Of a stretch of DNA of 6,595 nt, positions 1 to 4,886 are shown piece after piece. The number at the start of each line of letters is the position of its first letter. Position 1 is the first letter of the stretch. The position numbers and the translations under genes were made by a program. This stretch comes from Candidatus Moraniibacteriota bacterium. Lineage in GTDB: Bacteria; Patescibacteriota; Minisyncoccia; Moranbacterales; GCA-2747515. The stretch is taken from NCBI GenBank assembly GCA_030592425.1, contig JAUVJK010000046.1:1-6595 (forward strand), written 5' to 3'. The notes under the pieces were generated by a model that did not search any database, was not told the DNA's origin, and saw only the letters and a program-made list of their open reading frames with translations.

Positions 1-85
1 AAAAAGTGGACGTTTCATCCTATCATAAAGAGGGTGTTTGTCAAAGGAATTTTGATATTCTATATTGATCGTAAAATTTCCGATA

Positions 86-114
86 TTGACATTTATAAGA
101 AAATATGCTAATAT
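86..114 (+). promoter_or_regulatory. sigma70-type promoter of the 73-aa gene
   Basis: A perfect -35 hexamer TTGACA (86-91) is followed by a 17-bp spacer and the -10 TAATAT (109-114), which is extended by TG at 106-107. Transcription should begin near 121, giving a leader of about 47 nt before the ATG at 168. The -10 overlaps the ATG at 105, so that upstream in-frame ATG cannot be used from this transcript. Confidence 0.75.
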
Positions 115-167
115 CTTCTTGCTATAAAGTTTTTCAGTATTTTTTACATAGTAGAAGAGGTTATGAA

Positions 168-389
168 ATGGAAGAGTACGATGATCTTGCTATGAGAAGT
201 GAGTTAAATATAGAGATGTTGTTGATGCTTTTGGAAATATGTATCGATGGACGTAAGACGTTGATCGCAATTCTTGAGAGACGAGCAAATGAACTTTCGA
301 GGAAAGATATTCTGAAACTTGTACGTAGGGCGCCTATTGGGTGTGGCACAGGTCTTATGATGGCTACGGAGTTATTATCACATAAATAG
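168..389 (+). CDS. hypothetical 73-aa mostly helical protein
   Basis: I do not recognise this protein. The frame is open from an ATG at 105, but that ATG lies inside the -10 element, whereas the ATG at 168 has a purine-rich Shine-Dalgarno sequence (GAAGAGG, 154-160) at 7 nt; I therefore start at 168. The product begins with an acidic stretch (MEEYDD), continues with a leucine/methionine-rich segment (about residues 15-26) and a basic region (R38-R54, several Arg and Lys), and ends with a Gly-rich turn (GCGTG, 59-63) and a short hydrophobic helix. There is no signal peptide or clear membrane span. It looks like a small soluble, perhaps DNA- or protein-binding helical protein, but that is only inference from composition. 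It is a single-gene unit with its own promoter and terminator, which argues that it is a real expressed gene. Confidence 0.65.
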   Translation: MEEYDDLAMRSELNIEMLLMLLEICIDGRKTLIAILERRANELSRKDILKLVRRAPIGCGTGLMMATELLSHK

Positions 390-397
390 TATAGAGT

Positions 398-432
398 AGA
401 GCGCTTTGGTCAAATGATCAGACGCTCTTTTT
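398..432 (+). terminator. intrinsic terminator after the 73-aa gene
   Basis: The arms AGAGCG (398-403) and CGCTCT (423-428) pair perfectly. An inner helix TGGTCA/TGATCA (407-412 with 415-420, one G-U pair) extends the stem across a small internal loop, and five T residues follow (428-432). It lies 9 bp after the TAG stop and immediately before the next promoter. Confidence 0.8.
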
Positions 433-434
433 CA

Positions 435-463
435 TTGACAAGCTGTTATTAGAGGTGTATAAT
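435..463 (+). promoter_or_regulatory. consensus sigma70-type promoter of the phosphatase-like gene
   Basis: TTGACA (435-440), a 17-bp spacer and TATAAT (458-463) form an exact match to the housekeeping consensus. The predicted start site near 470 leaves a leader of about 50 nt before the ATG at 520. The -35 begins only 3 bp after the T-run of the preceding terminator. Confidence 0.85.
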
Positions 464-519
464 ATTCTGATGTTCTTTTTATAACTTCAATGACTCTTTT
501 GATATTTTAGGAGGCTAAA

Positions 520-1098
520 ATGCGGAAATTAAATGTAGTGCGGTGTGGGTTATCACAGAAGAATGTGCATGATAAACTTTTACATGCACTTGATTGTGAT
601 TACGTACGATCGTATGAAGAGAAGAACCTTGAGATCCCACTTTTCTGTAGTCAAGATCTAGATGCACAAGCCCTTGGACGATGGTTCGCGGGACAATCTA
701 CAGTACCAGACATCTTTGTTGTTTCAACTGCAAAACGTGTGCGACAAACACTTCATGCAATGATATTGAATCAAAGTAGACTGGAAACGATTCCATGGAA
801 TATCGATCGAGATGTCATCGCAATTGATGGTGAATCGCAGGAACAAACGTGTCGACGTGCTCAGAAATGGGTTAAGGAGGTTCGCAAGCGGTATGTTGAC
901 TGGCATGTCTGTCTGATCACGGATCATCGCTTTGCGCTAGCTGTTCGAAAAGTACTAGAGCGGTGGGATGATGAAACTTTTTTACGTATTTCATGTGAGT
1001 TGAAGCCAGGTAACTGTGACGTAGCAGAATATCGTGGTCATAGACTCTCATTGGAATACTTCAATCGCAATTACTTGGAAAAAGAGAGGACGCAATGA
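520..1098 (+). CDS. histidine phosphatase-fold protein, nucleophile His replaced by Cys
   Basis: The 192-residue protein has the layout of the histidine phosphatase (phosphoglycerate mutase-like) superfamily. An N-terminal strand ends in VVRCGLS (6-12), at the place of the family signature RHG(E/Q)(T/S). The second signature is STAKRVRQT (69-77), with S69, R73 and T77 spaced as in the usual S-x3-R-x3-T pattern. GES (104-106) supplies a candidate acid, E105. The strand LITDH (132-136) matches the VSH segment and carries the second His, H136. The C-terminal GNCDVAEY (164-171) resembles the family's closing strand. Family members normally phosphorylate the RHG histidine; here position 9 is Cys (codon TGT, at least two changes from a His codon), so classic activity is doubtful and the protein may be a pseudoenzyme or phospho-ligand binder. 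The start is fixed by AGGAGG (509-514) 5 nt before the ATG. The TGA overlaps an ATG of the next reading frame (ATGA at 1095), suggesting translational coupling. It carries seven Cys, unusually many beside the housekeeping genes here. Confidence 0.72.
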   Translation: MRKLNVVRCGLSQKNVHDKLLHALDCDYVRSYEEKNLEIPLFCSQDLDAQALGRWFAGQSTVPDIFVVSTAKRVRQTLHAMILNQSRLETIPWNIDRDVIAIDGESQEQTCRRAQKWVKEVRKRYVDWHVCLITDHRFALAVRKVLERWDDETFLRISCELKPGNCDVAEYRGHRLSLEYFNRNYLEKERTQ

Positions 1099-1119
1099 AA
1101 AAAATGTCGTTGACAAATT

Positions 1120-1151
1120 GGTTAAATGCCACTAGGACATGGCATTTGATC
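1120..1151 (+). promoter_or_regulatory. RNA hairpin enclosing a start codon and Shine-Dalgarno-like AGGA
   Basis: Bases 1120-1131 pair with 1140-1151 in an uninterrupted 12-bp stem containing two G-U pairs; its inner 8 bp (AAATGCCA with TGGCATTT) are perfect. The 8-nt loop CTAGGACA holds the in-frame TAG (1133-1135) and an AGGA (1134-1137). The ATG at 1139-1141 straddles the loop and stem, with its U and G base-paired. Such a structure would mask initiation at 1139 unless a ribosome arriving from 1095 melted it. The role is inferred; the pairing is visible directly. Confidence 0.55.
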
Positions 1152-1411
1152 TATCTCAGGACGAAAAAAATGAGAAATTTGTATACGGAAGCGGTTTCGA
1201 AGACATTATGATTACGGACGAGGCCGGTAATGTTGTAAATTCATTCCGTTACTGTAGTGAATTCATGCAGAATAGCTCTAATGATGAAGAGTATTACAGC
1301 AGTCGAGATCGGTGTTGCAGGTGTCCATTATTTCCAACGTACTGTGGTTATGATAGCATCGATGGCAGTGCGGAAAATTGGCGTTATGTTGATTCGATGA
1401 GAGAACATTGA
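1139..1411 (+). CDS. open 90-aa core of the cysteine-rich hypothetical protein
   Basis: This is the longest uninterrupted piece of the disrupted frame and may be translated on its own. It encodes an acidic polypeptide with a Gly/Asp-rich N-terminal half (motif YGSGFEDIM at 16-24) and a cysteine-rich segment RDRCCRCPLFPTYCG (56-70; Cys 59, 60, 62, 69, plus Cys 39) that could bind a metal ion. No family is recognised. TAG lies two codons upstream, so no longer in-frame start exists. The only Shine-Dalgarno-like sequence, AGGA, ends one base before the ATG, too close for normal initiation, and the ATG is inside a hairpin. Efficient translation would therefore need coupling to the upstream reading frame. 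After its TGA the same frame continues open for 41 codons to a TAA beside the terminator, so the 90-aa product may be a truncated form of a longer ancestor. Confidence 0.4.
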   Translation: MAFDLSQDEKNEKFVYGSGFEDIMITDEAGNVVNSFRYCSEFMQNSSNDEEYYSSRDRCCRCPLFPTYCGYDSIDGSAENWRYVDSMREH

Positions 1412-1544
1412 CAAGACGCGGCGATTTATTACGCTGAAAAGATCTTTCGCGAGATACCCTTTCAATGTCAGAATCCTATTCTTGCGCGAATTTGTGGAAT
1501 CAATATCAAGAAGATCTGCAAGAAAATGGAAAAATAAAGAATGT

Positions 1545-1581
1545 ACTCTCTGATCGAACATTGTTGATCAGAGAGTTTTTT
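1545..1581 (+). terminator. strong intrinsic terminator closing the phosphatase-like transcript
   Basis: The arms ACTCTCTGATC (1545-1555) and GATCAGAGAGT (1566-1576) form a perfect 11-bp stem with a 10-nt loop, followed by six T residues (1576-1581). It begins 7 nt after the TAA at 1535-1537 but 133 nt after the TGA at 1409, which favours the TAA as the ancestral gene end. Confidence 0.9.
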
Positions 1582-1586
1582 ATTAT

Positions 1587-1629
1587 AAAGATATTCTATG
1601 GTATAATGAAAAAACATCAAAGATATTCT
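1587..1629 (+). repeat. 11-bp direct repeat AAAGATATTCT flanking the ligase promoter
   Basis: AAAGATATTCT occurs at 1587-1597 and again at 1619-1629. The copies start 32 bp apart, about three helical turns, and lie on either side of the -10 element and predicted start site. A third exact copy is inside the 73-aa gene (303-313), and a shorter version, GATATTCT, is upstream of that gene's promoter (54-61). The position suggests an operator pair for the ligase operon; this is inference. Confidence 0.4.
1599..1607 (+). promoter_or_regulatory. extended -10 promoter of the ligase/receiver operon
   Basis: TG (1599-1600), one base, then TATAAT (1602-1607) form a perfect extended -10. At a 17-bp spacing the -35 region is only TTTATT (1579-1584), overlapping the T-run of the preceding terminator, so recognition would rest mainly on the extended -10. 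The start site should fall near 1614, giving a leader of about 60 nt before the ATG at 1675. Confidence 0.65.
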
Positions 1630-1674
1630 TGTCATTCTGTGGAGATATATTAGTAGAGGGTTTGAAATAAAAAA

Positions 1675-3744
1675 ATGCCAAATAAAAAAAATCTTACAAA
1701 ACTTTTTAAGCCACAGTCAATTGCGGTTGTTGGCGCAACGGAAAAAGAAGGAAAAGTGGGGAATATGATCGCAAAGAATATCATTACTGGTGATTATGCT
1801 GGCGATGTTTTTTTTGTCAATCCAAAACATGATACGTTATTCGATCGTATATGTTATGCATCACTTGCAGATCTGCCACGAAAAGTGGATTGTACGATCA
1901 TTGTGATTCCGTCGCAATATGTTGCACAGACAATTGAAGATGGCGCAGTAAAATGCAAAAATTATGTCGTGATCTCTGCTGGATTTGGTGAAATTGGTCT
2001 TATCGGTGTACGGCGAGAGATGGAATTGATGCGTATTGCCAATGAGAATAATGTGACGATCCTTGGGCCGAACTGTCTTGGTTTTCTCACACCAGAACTC
2101 GGTCTTAATGCTTCCTTTGCGCCAGGACAACCACAAAATGGTGATGTCGCTTTTCTGTCGCAGTCAGGGGCTCTTGCCGTTGCTTTTCTTGATAAAGCAG
2201 CATCAGAAGGAATCGGTTTTTCTTCAGTCGTTTCAATTGGAAATAAGATGCAACTTGATGCAAGTAAACTCCTTGATTATTTTGCTCATGACCCGAAGAC
2301 AAAGATTATTGCGCTGTATCTCGAAGGTGTTCATGATGGACAGGAATTTTTGAAAGCTGCGCAAAAAATTTCACACAAAAAACCAGTGATTGTTTTGAAA
2401 TCTGGGCGAAGTGTAAAAGCACAAAAAGCAATTGCACTCCATACAGGAACCCTTGCAGGGGCAGATGATATCATGAGTGCTGCATTTACGAAAGCTGGTG
2501 TTCTTCGCGCTGATACAATGGAAATGTTCTTTGATATGATCCGCATTGCACAAGCATGTATTGGTGTGAGATTGACGTCAGAAGAAAAATTAGCGATCAT
2601 TACGAATGCTGGTGGTCCTGGAGTACTTGCGACAGATGCACTTGACGGTACGACGATCGAGTTAGCGACGATCTCATCTTCTGTGAAGGACATATTGAGA
2701 AAGAAATTACCAGAAGCTGCTTCTGTAGAAAATCCGATTGATCTCCTTGGTGATGCTGCTACTGGACGATATGAGCACGTTCTAAAAATTATTATAAATG
2801 ACCCTGCTGTGACGAGTATTCTTGTGATTTTGACGCCACAGGATCAGATACCTGTGAATGAGATCGCACAAACGATTGTTAAACATGCAAAGAAGACACA
2901 AAAATTGATCATGACCTCATTTGTTGGTGGTGCGCGTGTTAAGGAAGCTCTTCATATCTTTCGTGAAGGTAATGTTATCCACACCGATTTTCCAGAACGC
3001 GCTATTTCTGCTTTGGCATTATTGCGAAGCGTGCGGGTAGAACAAAAATATACCGTGCAAAAAATTGATCATGATCGCGCACAAAAAGCATTGCAGATAT
3101 TGACTAAAGCAAAAATGCAGAAGCAAAAAGCTCTGTATTTCTCAGAAATGCGAACACTGGCCAATCTTTATGATCTTCCACTTTCTCGTTTTTGGGATGT
3201 GACAGACAAAAAGAAAGTATCACATGTCTCCTATCCATGCGTTGCAAAAGTGGATGACCCAGCTGTATTGCATAAAACAGACAAGCAGGGTGTGATCCTA
3301 CCGATCTCAAATATGACAGATTTGACGCGCGCAGTAGACGTTTTAGTGCAGAACTTTCCGACATCGCGTGTTATTGCGCAACCGTTTCTCTCGATCAAAC
3401 AAGAACTCATCATTGGGATGACGCGAGATACTGTCTATGGACCAGTTGTTCTTGCGGGTATTGGTGGTATTTATACAGAGATCTTTGATATTAAGGAATT
3501 TTTCATTGCACCACTAACACTAACAGAAATCAGGAGAATCCTAAAAAATGGTTCACTTGGATATCTTTTTCGCAAAACACGCGGCCTTGCCCCCTATGAT
3601 CTTGAGGCAGTAGTGCATACCATTCGCGGACTTTCGCAAATGGCACACGAGAACGACATGATCCAGGCAATAGACATAAATCCACTCCTTGTTTATAATG
3701 ATAACAAGAAAGCAACAATTGTTGATATGAAGATTCTTTTGTAA
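1675..3744 (+). CDS. ADP-forming acetate/acyl-CoA ligase, fused alpha-beta subunits
   Basis: This 689-residue enzyme should catalyse acyl-CoA + ADP + Pi to acid + ATP + CoA in the cytoplasm, a substrate-level ATP step of fermentation; acetate is the likeliest product but is not proved by sequence. Domains run in the usual fused order. An N-terminal CoA-binding Rossmann domain (about 8-135) has SIAVVGAT (15-22) and GPNCLG (131-136). A succinyl-CoA-ligase-like domain (about 150-290) has LSQSGALA (161-168) and LHTGTLAG (255-262), in which H256 is the expected phosphorylated His. A second such domain (about 300-450) has NAGGPGVLAT (311-320). A C-terminal ATP-grasp domain (about 485-689) has HKTDKQGV (533-540; H533 is the second phospho-relay His), GIGGIYTE (595-602) and IDINPLLV (666-673). 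Both catalytic histidines are present and the length is normal for the fusion. TGA at 1663 and the lack of upstream ATGs fix the start. The only Shine-Dalgarno-like sequence (AGAGGG, 1655-1660) is 14 nt away, longer than usual. It is likely co-transcribed with the receiver gene 30 bp downstream. Confidence 0.93.
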   Translation: MPNKKNLTKLFKPQSIAVVGATEKEGKVGNMIAKNIITGDYAGDVFFVNPKHDTLFDRICYASLADLPRKVDCTIIVIPSQYVAQTIEDGAVKCKNYVVISAGFGEIGLIGVRREMELMRIANENNVTILGPNCLGFLTPELGLNASFAPGQPQNGDVAFLSQSGALAVAFLDKAASEGIGFSSVVSIGNKMQLDASKLLDYFAHDPKTKIIALYLEGVHDGQEFLKAAQKISHKKPVIVLKSGRSVKAQKAIALHTGTLAGADDIMSAAFTKAGVLRADTMEMFFDMIRIAQACIGVRLTSEEKLAIITNAGGPGVLATDALDGTTIELATISSSVKDILRKKLPEAASVENPIDLLGDAATGRYEHVLKIIINDPAVTSILVILTPQDQIPVNEIAQTIVKHAKKTQKLIMTSFVGGARVKEALHIFREGNVIHTDFPERAISALALLRSVRVEQKYTVQKIDHDRAQKALQILTKAKMQKQKALYFSEMRTLANLYDLPLSRFWDVTDKKKVSHVSYPCVAKVDDPAVLHKTDKQGVILPISNMTDLTRAVDVLVQNFPTSRVIAQPFLSIKQELIIGMTRDTVYGPVVLAGIGGIYTEIFDIKEFFIAPLTLTEIRRILKNGSLGYLFRKTRGLAPYDLEAVVHTIRGLSQMAHENDMIQAIDINPLLVYNDNKKATIVDMKILL

Positions 3745-3774
3745 AGATCTGATTAAAAATAAAAACCAAAAAAT

Positions 3775-4326
3775 ATGACACAAGAAACAAAACGTCGCAT
3801 TTTGATCGTTGATGATGATATTGATGTACTTGATACGTATGCACACGTTTTTCGCAATGTTGATTATGATGTGATCGAGGCGAATGATGGATTGGAAGGT
3901 CTTGATAAAGCAACGAAGAATCGTCCTGATATTATTTTTACAGGTATCATCATGCCCCGTATGGATGGTTTTACGATGATCGAAGCATTGAAGAAGAATC
4001 CTCTAACATCTTCTATTCCATTTGCAATCAATTCTCACCTTGGTCGTGAAGAGGATAAGAAAAGAGCGGAAGAAATTGGAGCGGTAGATTTTATTATTCG
4101 TGATTACACGCCACCACGCGAAGTTGTTGAGCGGATTAGTGCACGTTTGATTGGTGGTAGCTATATTCTTGAATTTGATCCTGATGGTGGTGACGCGCAG
4201 CGTCTTGCAAAGGACCTTGGCTTGGAAAACTTTTTTCAATGCCCCGATGATGGAAAGATGATATTGAGGATAACGATTAAGGATTCACATAATCGTCGAT
4301 TTGAGGCTACGTTGGACTGTATTTAG
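3775..4326 (+). CDS. receiver-domain protein (pseudo-receiver) with short C-terminal domain
   Basis: Residues 8-123 form a two-component receiver domain: ILIVDDD (9-15) gives the acidic pocket, PDIIFTGIIMPRMDG (51-65) is the phosphorylation loop, S87 is the switch Ser, and GAVDFIIRD (102-110) is the last strand. The phospho-acceptor Asp is missing: position 57 is Gly (GGT, one transition from GAT), and the conserved Lys near the C-terminus is R109. The SHLGREED and TPPREVV segments resemble stand-alone receivers common in Patescibacteria. The C-terminal part (about 125-183) is a small alpha/beta region with CP (residues 156-157) and a final LDCI, possibly a relic of a zinc ribbon. It has no DNA-binding domain, so it probably works through protein contacts, perhaps without phosphorylation. 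No Shine-Dalgarno sequence is visible; the 30-bp spacer after the ligase is A-rich, so translation may depend on coupling or an A-rich leader. A strong terminator follows 23 bp after the stop. Confidence 0.85.
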   Translation: MTQETKRRILIVDDDIDVLDTYAHVFRNVDYDVIEANDGLEGLDKATKNRPDIIFTGIIMPRMDGFTMIEALKKNPLTSSIPFAINSHLGREEDKKRAEEIGAVDFIIRDYTPPREVVERISARLIGGSYILEFDPDGGDAQRLAKDLGLENFFQCPDDGKMILRITIKDSHNRRFEATLDCI

Positions 4327-4349
4327 AGATATATTTGTATGATTCTAAT

Positions 4350-4389
4350 AAAAGTGATGATGTCTATGAGGGCGTAATCACTTTTTTTT
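4350..4389 (+). terminator. intrinsic terminator of the ligase/receiver operon
   Basis: AAAAGTGAT (4350-4358) pairs perfectly with ATCACTTTT (4377-4385). The loop is 18 nt and the T-run is eight bases (4382-4389). The A-rich 5' arm means it could also work weakly for minus-strand transcripts. Confidence 0.85.
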
Positions 4390-4438
4390 AATTGTTCATG
4401 ACTGCTAAGATTGAAATTCGCATGTTATAGACAAATTT

Positions 4439-4465
4439 AAAACCCATCCAATTATGGAGGGCTTT
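4439..4465 (-). terminator. probable terminator of the small membrane-protein gene
   Basis: Read on the minus strand, AAAGCCCTCCA pairs with TGGATGGGTTTT around a TAAT loop, with one bulged T and one G-U pair. The trailing sequence is TTTTAAATTT, a modest U-tract. It lies 42 bp after the minus-strand TAA (4510-4508). The bulge and interrupted T-run make it less certain than the other terminators here. Confidence 0.45.
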
Positions 4466-4507
4466 GGTGGTTAGTTATTGAATATTCTCTTATTATTTCG
4501 AAAGACT

Positions 4508-4750
4508 TTATTGTTCTGGATCTTGATTTACAAGACTAAATTCATGGGTTGCAGATACAAGAGTTACAATCGATGTGAGAATAAATAAAGCGAGGATGCC
4601 ATAGGCCCAGTTGACAAAGTTCTTATCGACGTGAATTTGTTCCTGATTGATCATTATGATAAATATGAAAGGTATCAAAATAAACAATACAGAGCAGAAA
4701 ACAATTACAGCGTATAGCATACTGATTGGCTTGCGTGGTGCTGATGACAC
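4508..4750 (-). CDS. small protein with two predicted membrane helices
   Basis: No family is recognised. The 80-residue product has a short N-terminal segment with R6 and K7, a hydrophobic helix at about 11-34 (rich in Ile, Phe, Val), a polar loop 35-45 (Gln, Glu, Asp, Lys), a second hydrophobic helix at about 47-67, and an acidic polar tail ending NQDPEQ. By the positive-inside rule both ends should face the cytoplasm. The start codon is GTG (complement of 4748-4750), supported by ACGAGGA (complement of 4758-4764) 7 nt upstream; the next in-frame ATG (residue 11) has no binding site and would trim the positive charges. It is transcribed divergently from recJ from its own promoter and convergently with the ligase operon. 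The function is unknown; small two-helix proteins may be subunits or regulators of membrane complexes. Confidence 0.72.
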   Translation of the reverse strand: MSSAPRKPISMLYAVIVFCSVLFILIPFIFIIMINQEQIHVDKNFVNWAYGILALFILTSIVTLVSATHEFSLVNQDPEQ

Positions 4751-4788
4751 TAGTTGATCCTCGTAAGGAATGAAAGAACGGAGACTTT

Positions 4789-4817
4789 AGTGTATCAAGA
4801 AATATGTTTATTGTCGA
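4789..4817 (-). promoter_or_regulatory. promoter of the small membrane-protein gene
   Basis: On the minus strand TCGACA (complement of 4812-4817; five of six -35 matches), a 17-bp spacer and TACACT (complement of 4789-4794; four of six) are accompanied by an extended TG one base before the -10. Transcription would start near 4782, leaving a leader of about 30 nt that contains the GAGGA binding site. Confidence 0.55.
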
Positions 4818-4825
4818 GATAGAGC

Positions 4826-4835
4826 GACGATCGTC
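4826..4835. promoter_or_regulatory. 10-bp palindrome between divergent promoters
   Basis: GACGATCGTC is perfectly self-complementary and sits 9 bp upstream of the minus-strand -35 and about 35 bp upstream of the recJ -10, where a shared operator could lie. A similar palindrome (TACGATCGTA, 605-614) occurs inside the phosphatase-like gene, and GATC-centred words are common in this window, so chance is a real possibility. Confidence 0.25.
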
Positions 4836-4870
4836 CCAAAAGGTTGAATTGCCTCAGTCTGGCAAAAATA

Positions 4871-4879
4871 TGCTACAAT
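4871..4879 (+). promoter_or_regulatory. extended -10 promoter of recJ
   Basis: TG at 4871-4872, one base, then TACAAT (4874-4879) form an extended -10 with five of six matches. No good -35 is seen at 16-18 bp; TTGCCT (4849-4854) is at 19 bp. The predicted start site (about 4886) coincides with the ATG at 4887, implying a leaderless mRNA. Confidence 0.45.
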
Positions 4880-4886
4880 GAGTTTT

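Larger units (their letters stand above)
1095..1537 (+). pseudogene. disrupted (or recoded) cysteine-rich gene coupled to the phosphatase-like gene
   Basis: I do not recognise the product. An ATG at 1095 overlaps the preceding stop and has a good ribosome binding site (GAGAGGA, 1084-1090). Its own frame closes after 38 codons (TGA 1209-1211). A -1 step in the A7 run (1098-1104) instead enters a frame reading KNVVDKLVKCH, TAG (1133-1135), then the 90-codon open core from 1139, TGA (1409-1411), then 41 protein-like codons beginning QDAAIYYAEKIF and ending in KMEK before TAA (1535-1537). That TAA lies 7 nt before a perfect terminator hairpin, which is where a real gene end would be expected. The combined frame of about 147 codons holds nine Cys, including a CCRC cluster, which would suit a metal-binding protein. 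One frameshift and two nonsense codons fit a decaying gene. TGA followed by C is a known leaky context, so readthrough at 1409 is the main alternative. A genome-wide UGA=Gly code is unlikely because the long genes contain no in-frame TGA. Confidence 0.5.

Noticed and set aside
1..111. Frame +1 is open from base 1 to a TAA at 109-111 (36 codons), possibly the 3' end of an upstream gene.
   Set aside because: It has no recognisable motif, its end overlaps the -10 of a strong promoter, and other frames also stay open for 8-21 codons here; nothing decides between them.
50..506. The 10-mer TTTTGATATT occurs at 50-59 and 497-506, near the start regions of two genes.
   Set aside because: It is AT-rich and low in complexity, and its positions relative to the promoters differ.
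1095..1211. A 38-codon reading frame with a good ribosome binding site (MKKMSLTNWLN...).
   Set aside because: Its sequence looks like an out-of-frame reading of the cysteine-rich gene, which is the better coding frame over most of its length. I kept it only as a possible coupling leader.
1409..1436. Selenocysteine at the TGA with a downstream SECIS-like hairpin.
   Set aside because: Only a 5-bp stem (CGGCG with CGCTG, one G-U) with an AT-only loop is present; bacterial SECIS elements are longer, with a conserved G and bulged U.
1095..1537. Alternative genetic code (UGA = Gly, as in Absconditabacteria and Gracilibacteria).
   Set aside because: The 689- and 568-residue genes contain no in-frame TGA, which would be very unlikely in those codes.
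1465..1653. A 62-codon plus-strand ORF running through the terminator.
   Set aside because: It overlaps the 3' part of the cysteine-rich frame, crosses the perfect terminator and the next promoter, and has no binding site.
3717..3751. Possible internal promoter (TTGTTG, 17 bp, TAAAGA) before the receiver gene.
   Set aside because: The -10 match is poor and the 30-bp gene spacing is explained by co-transcription.
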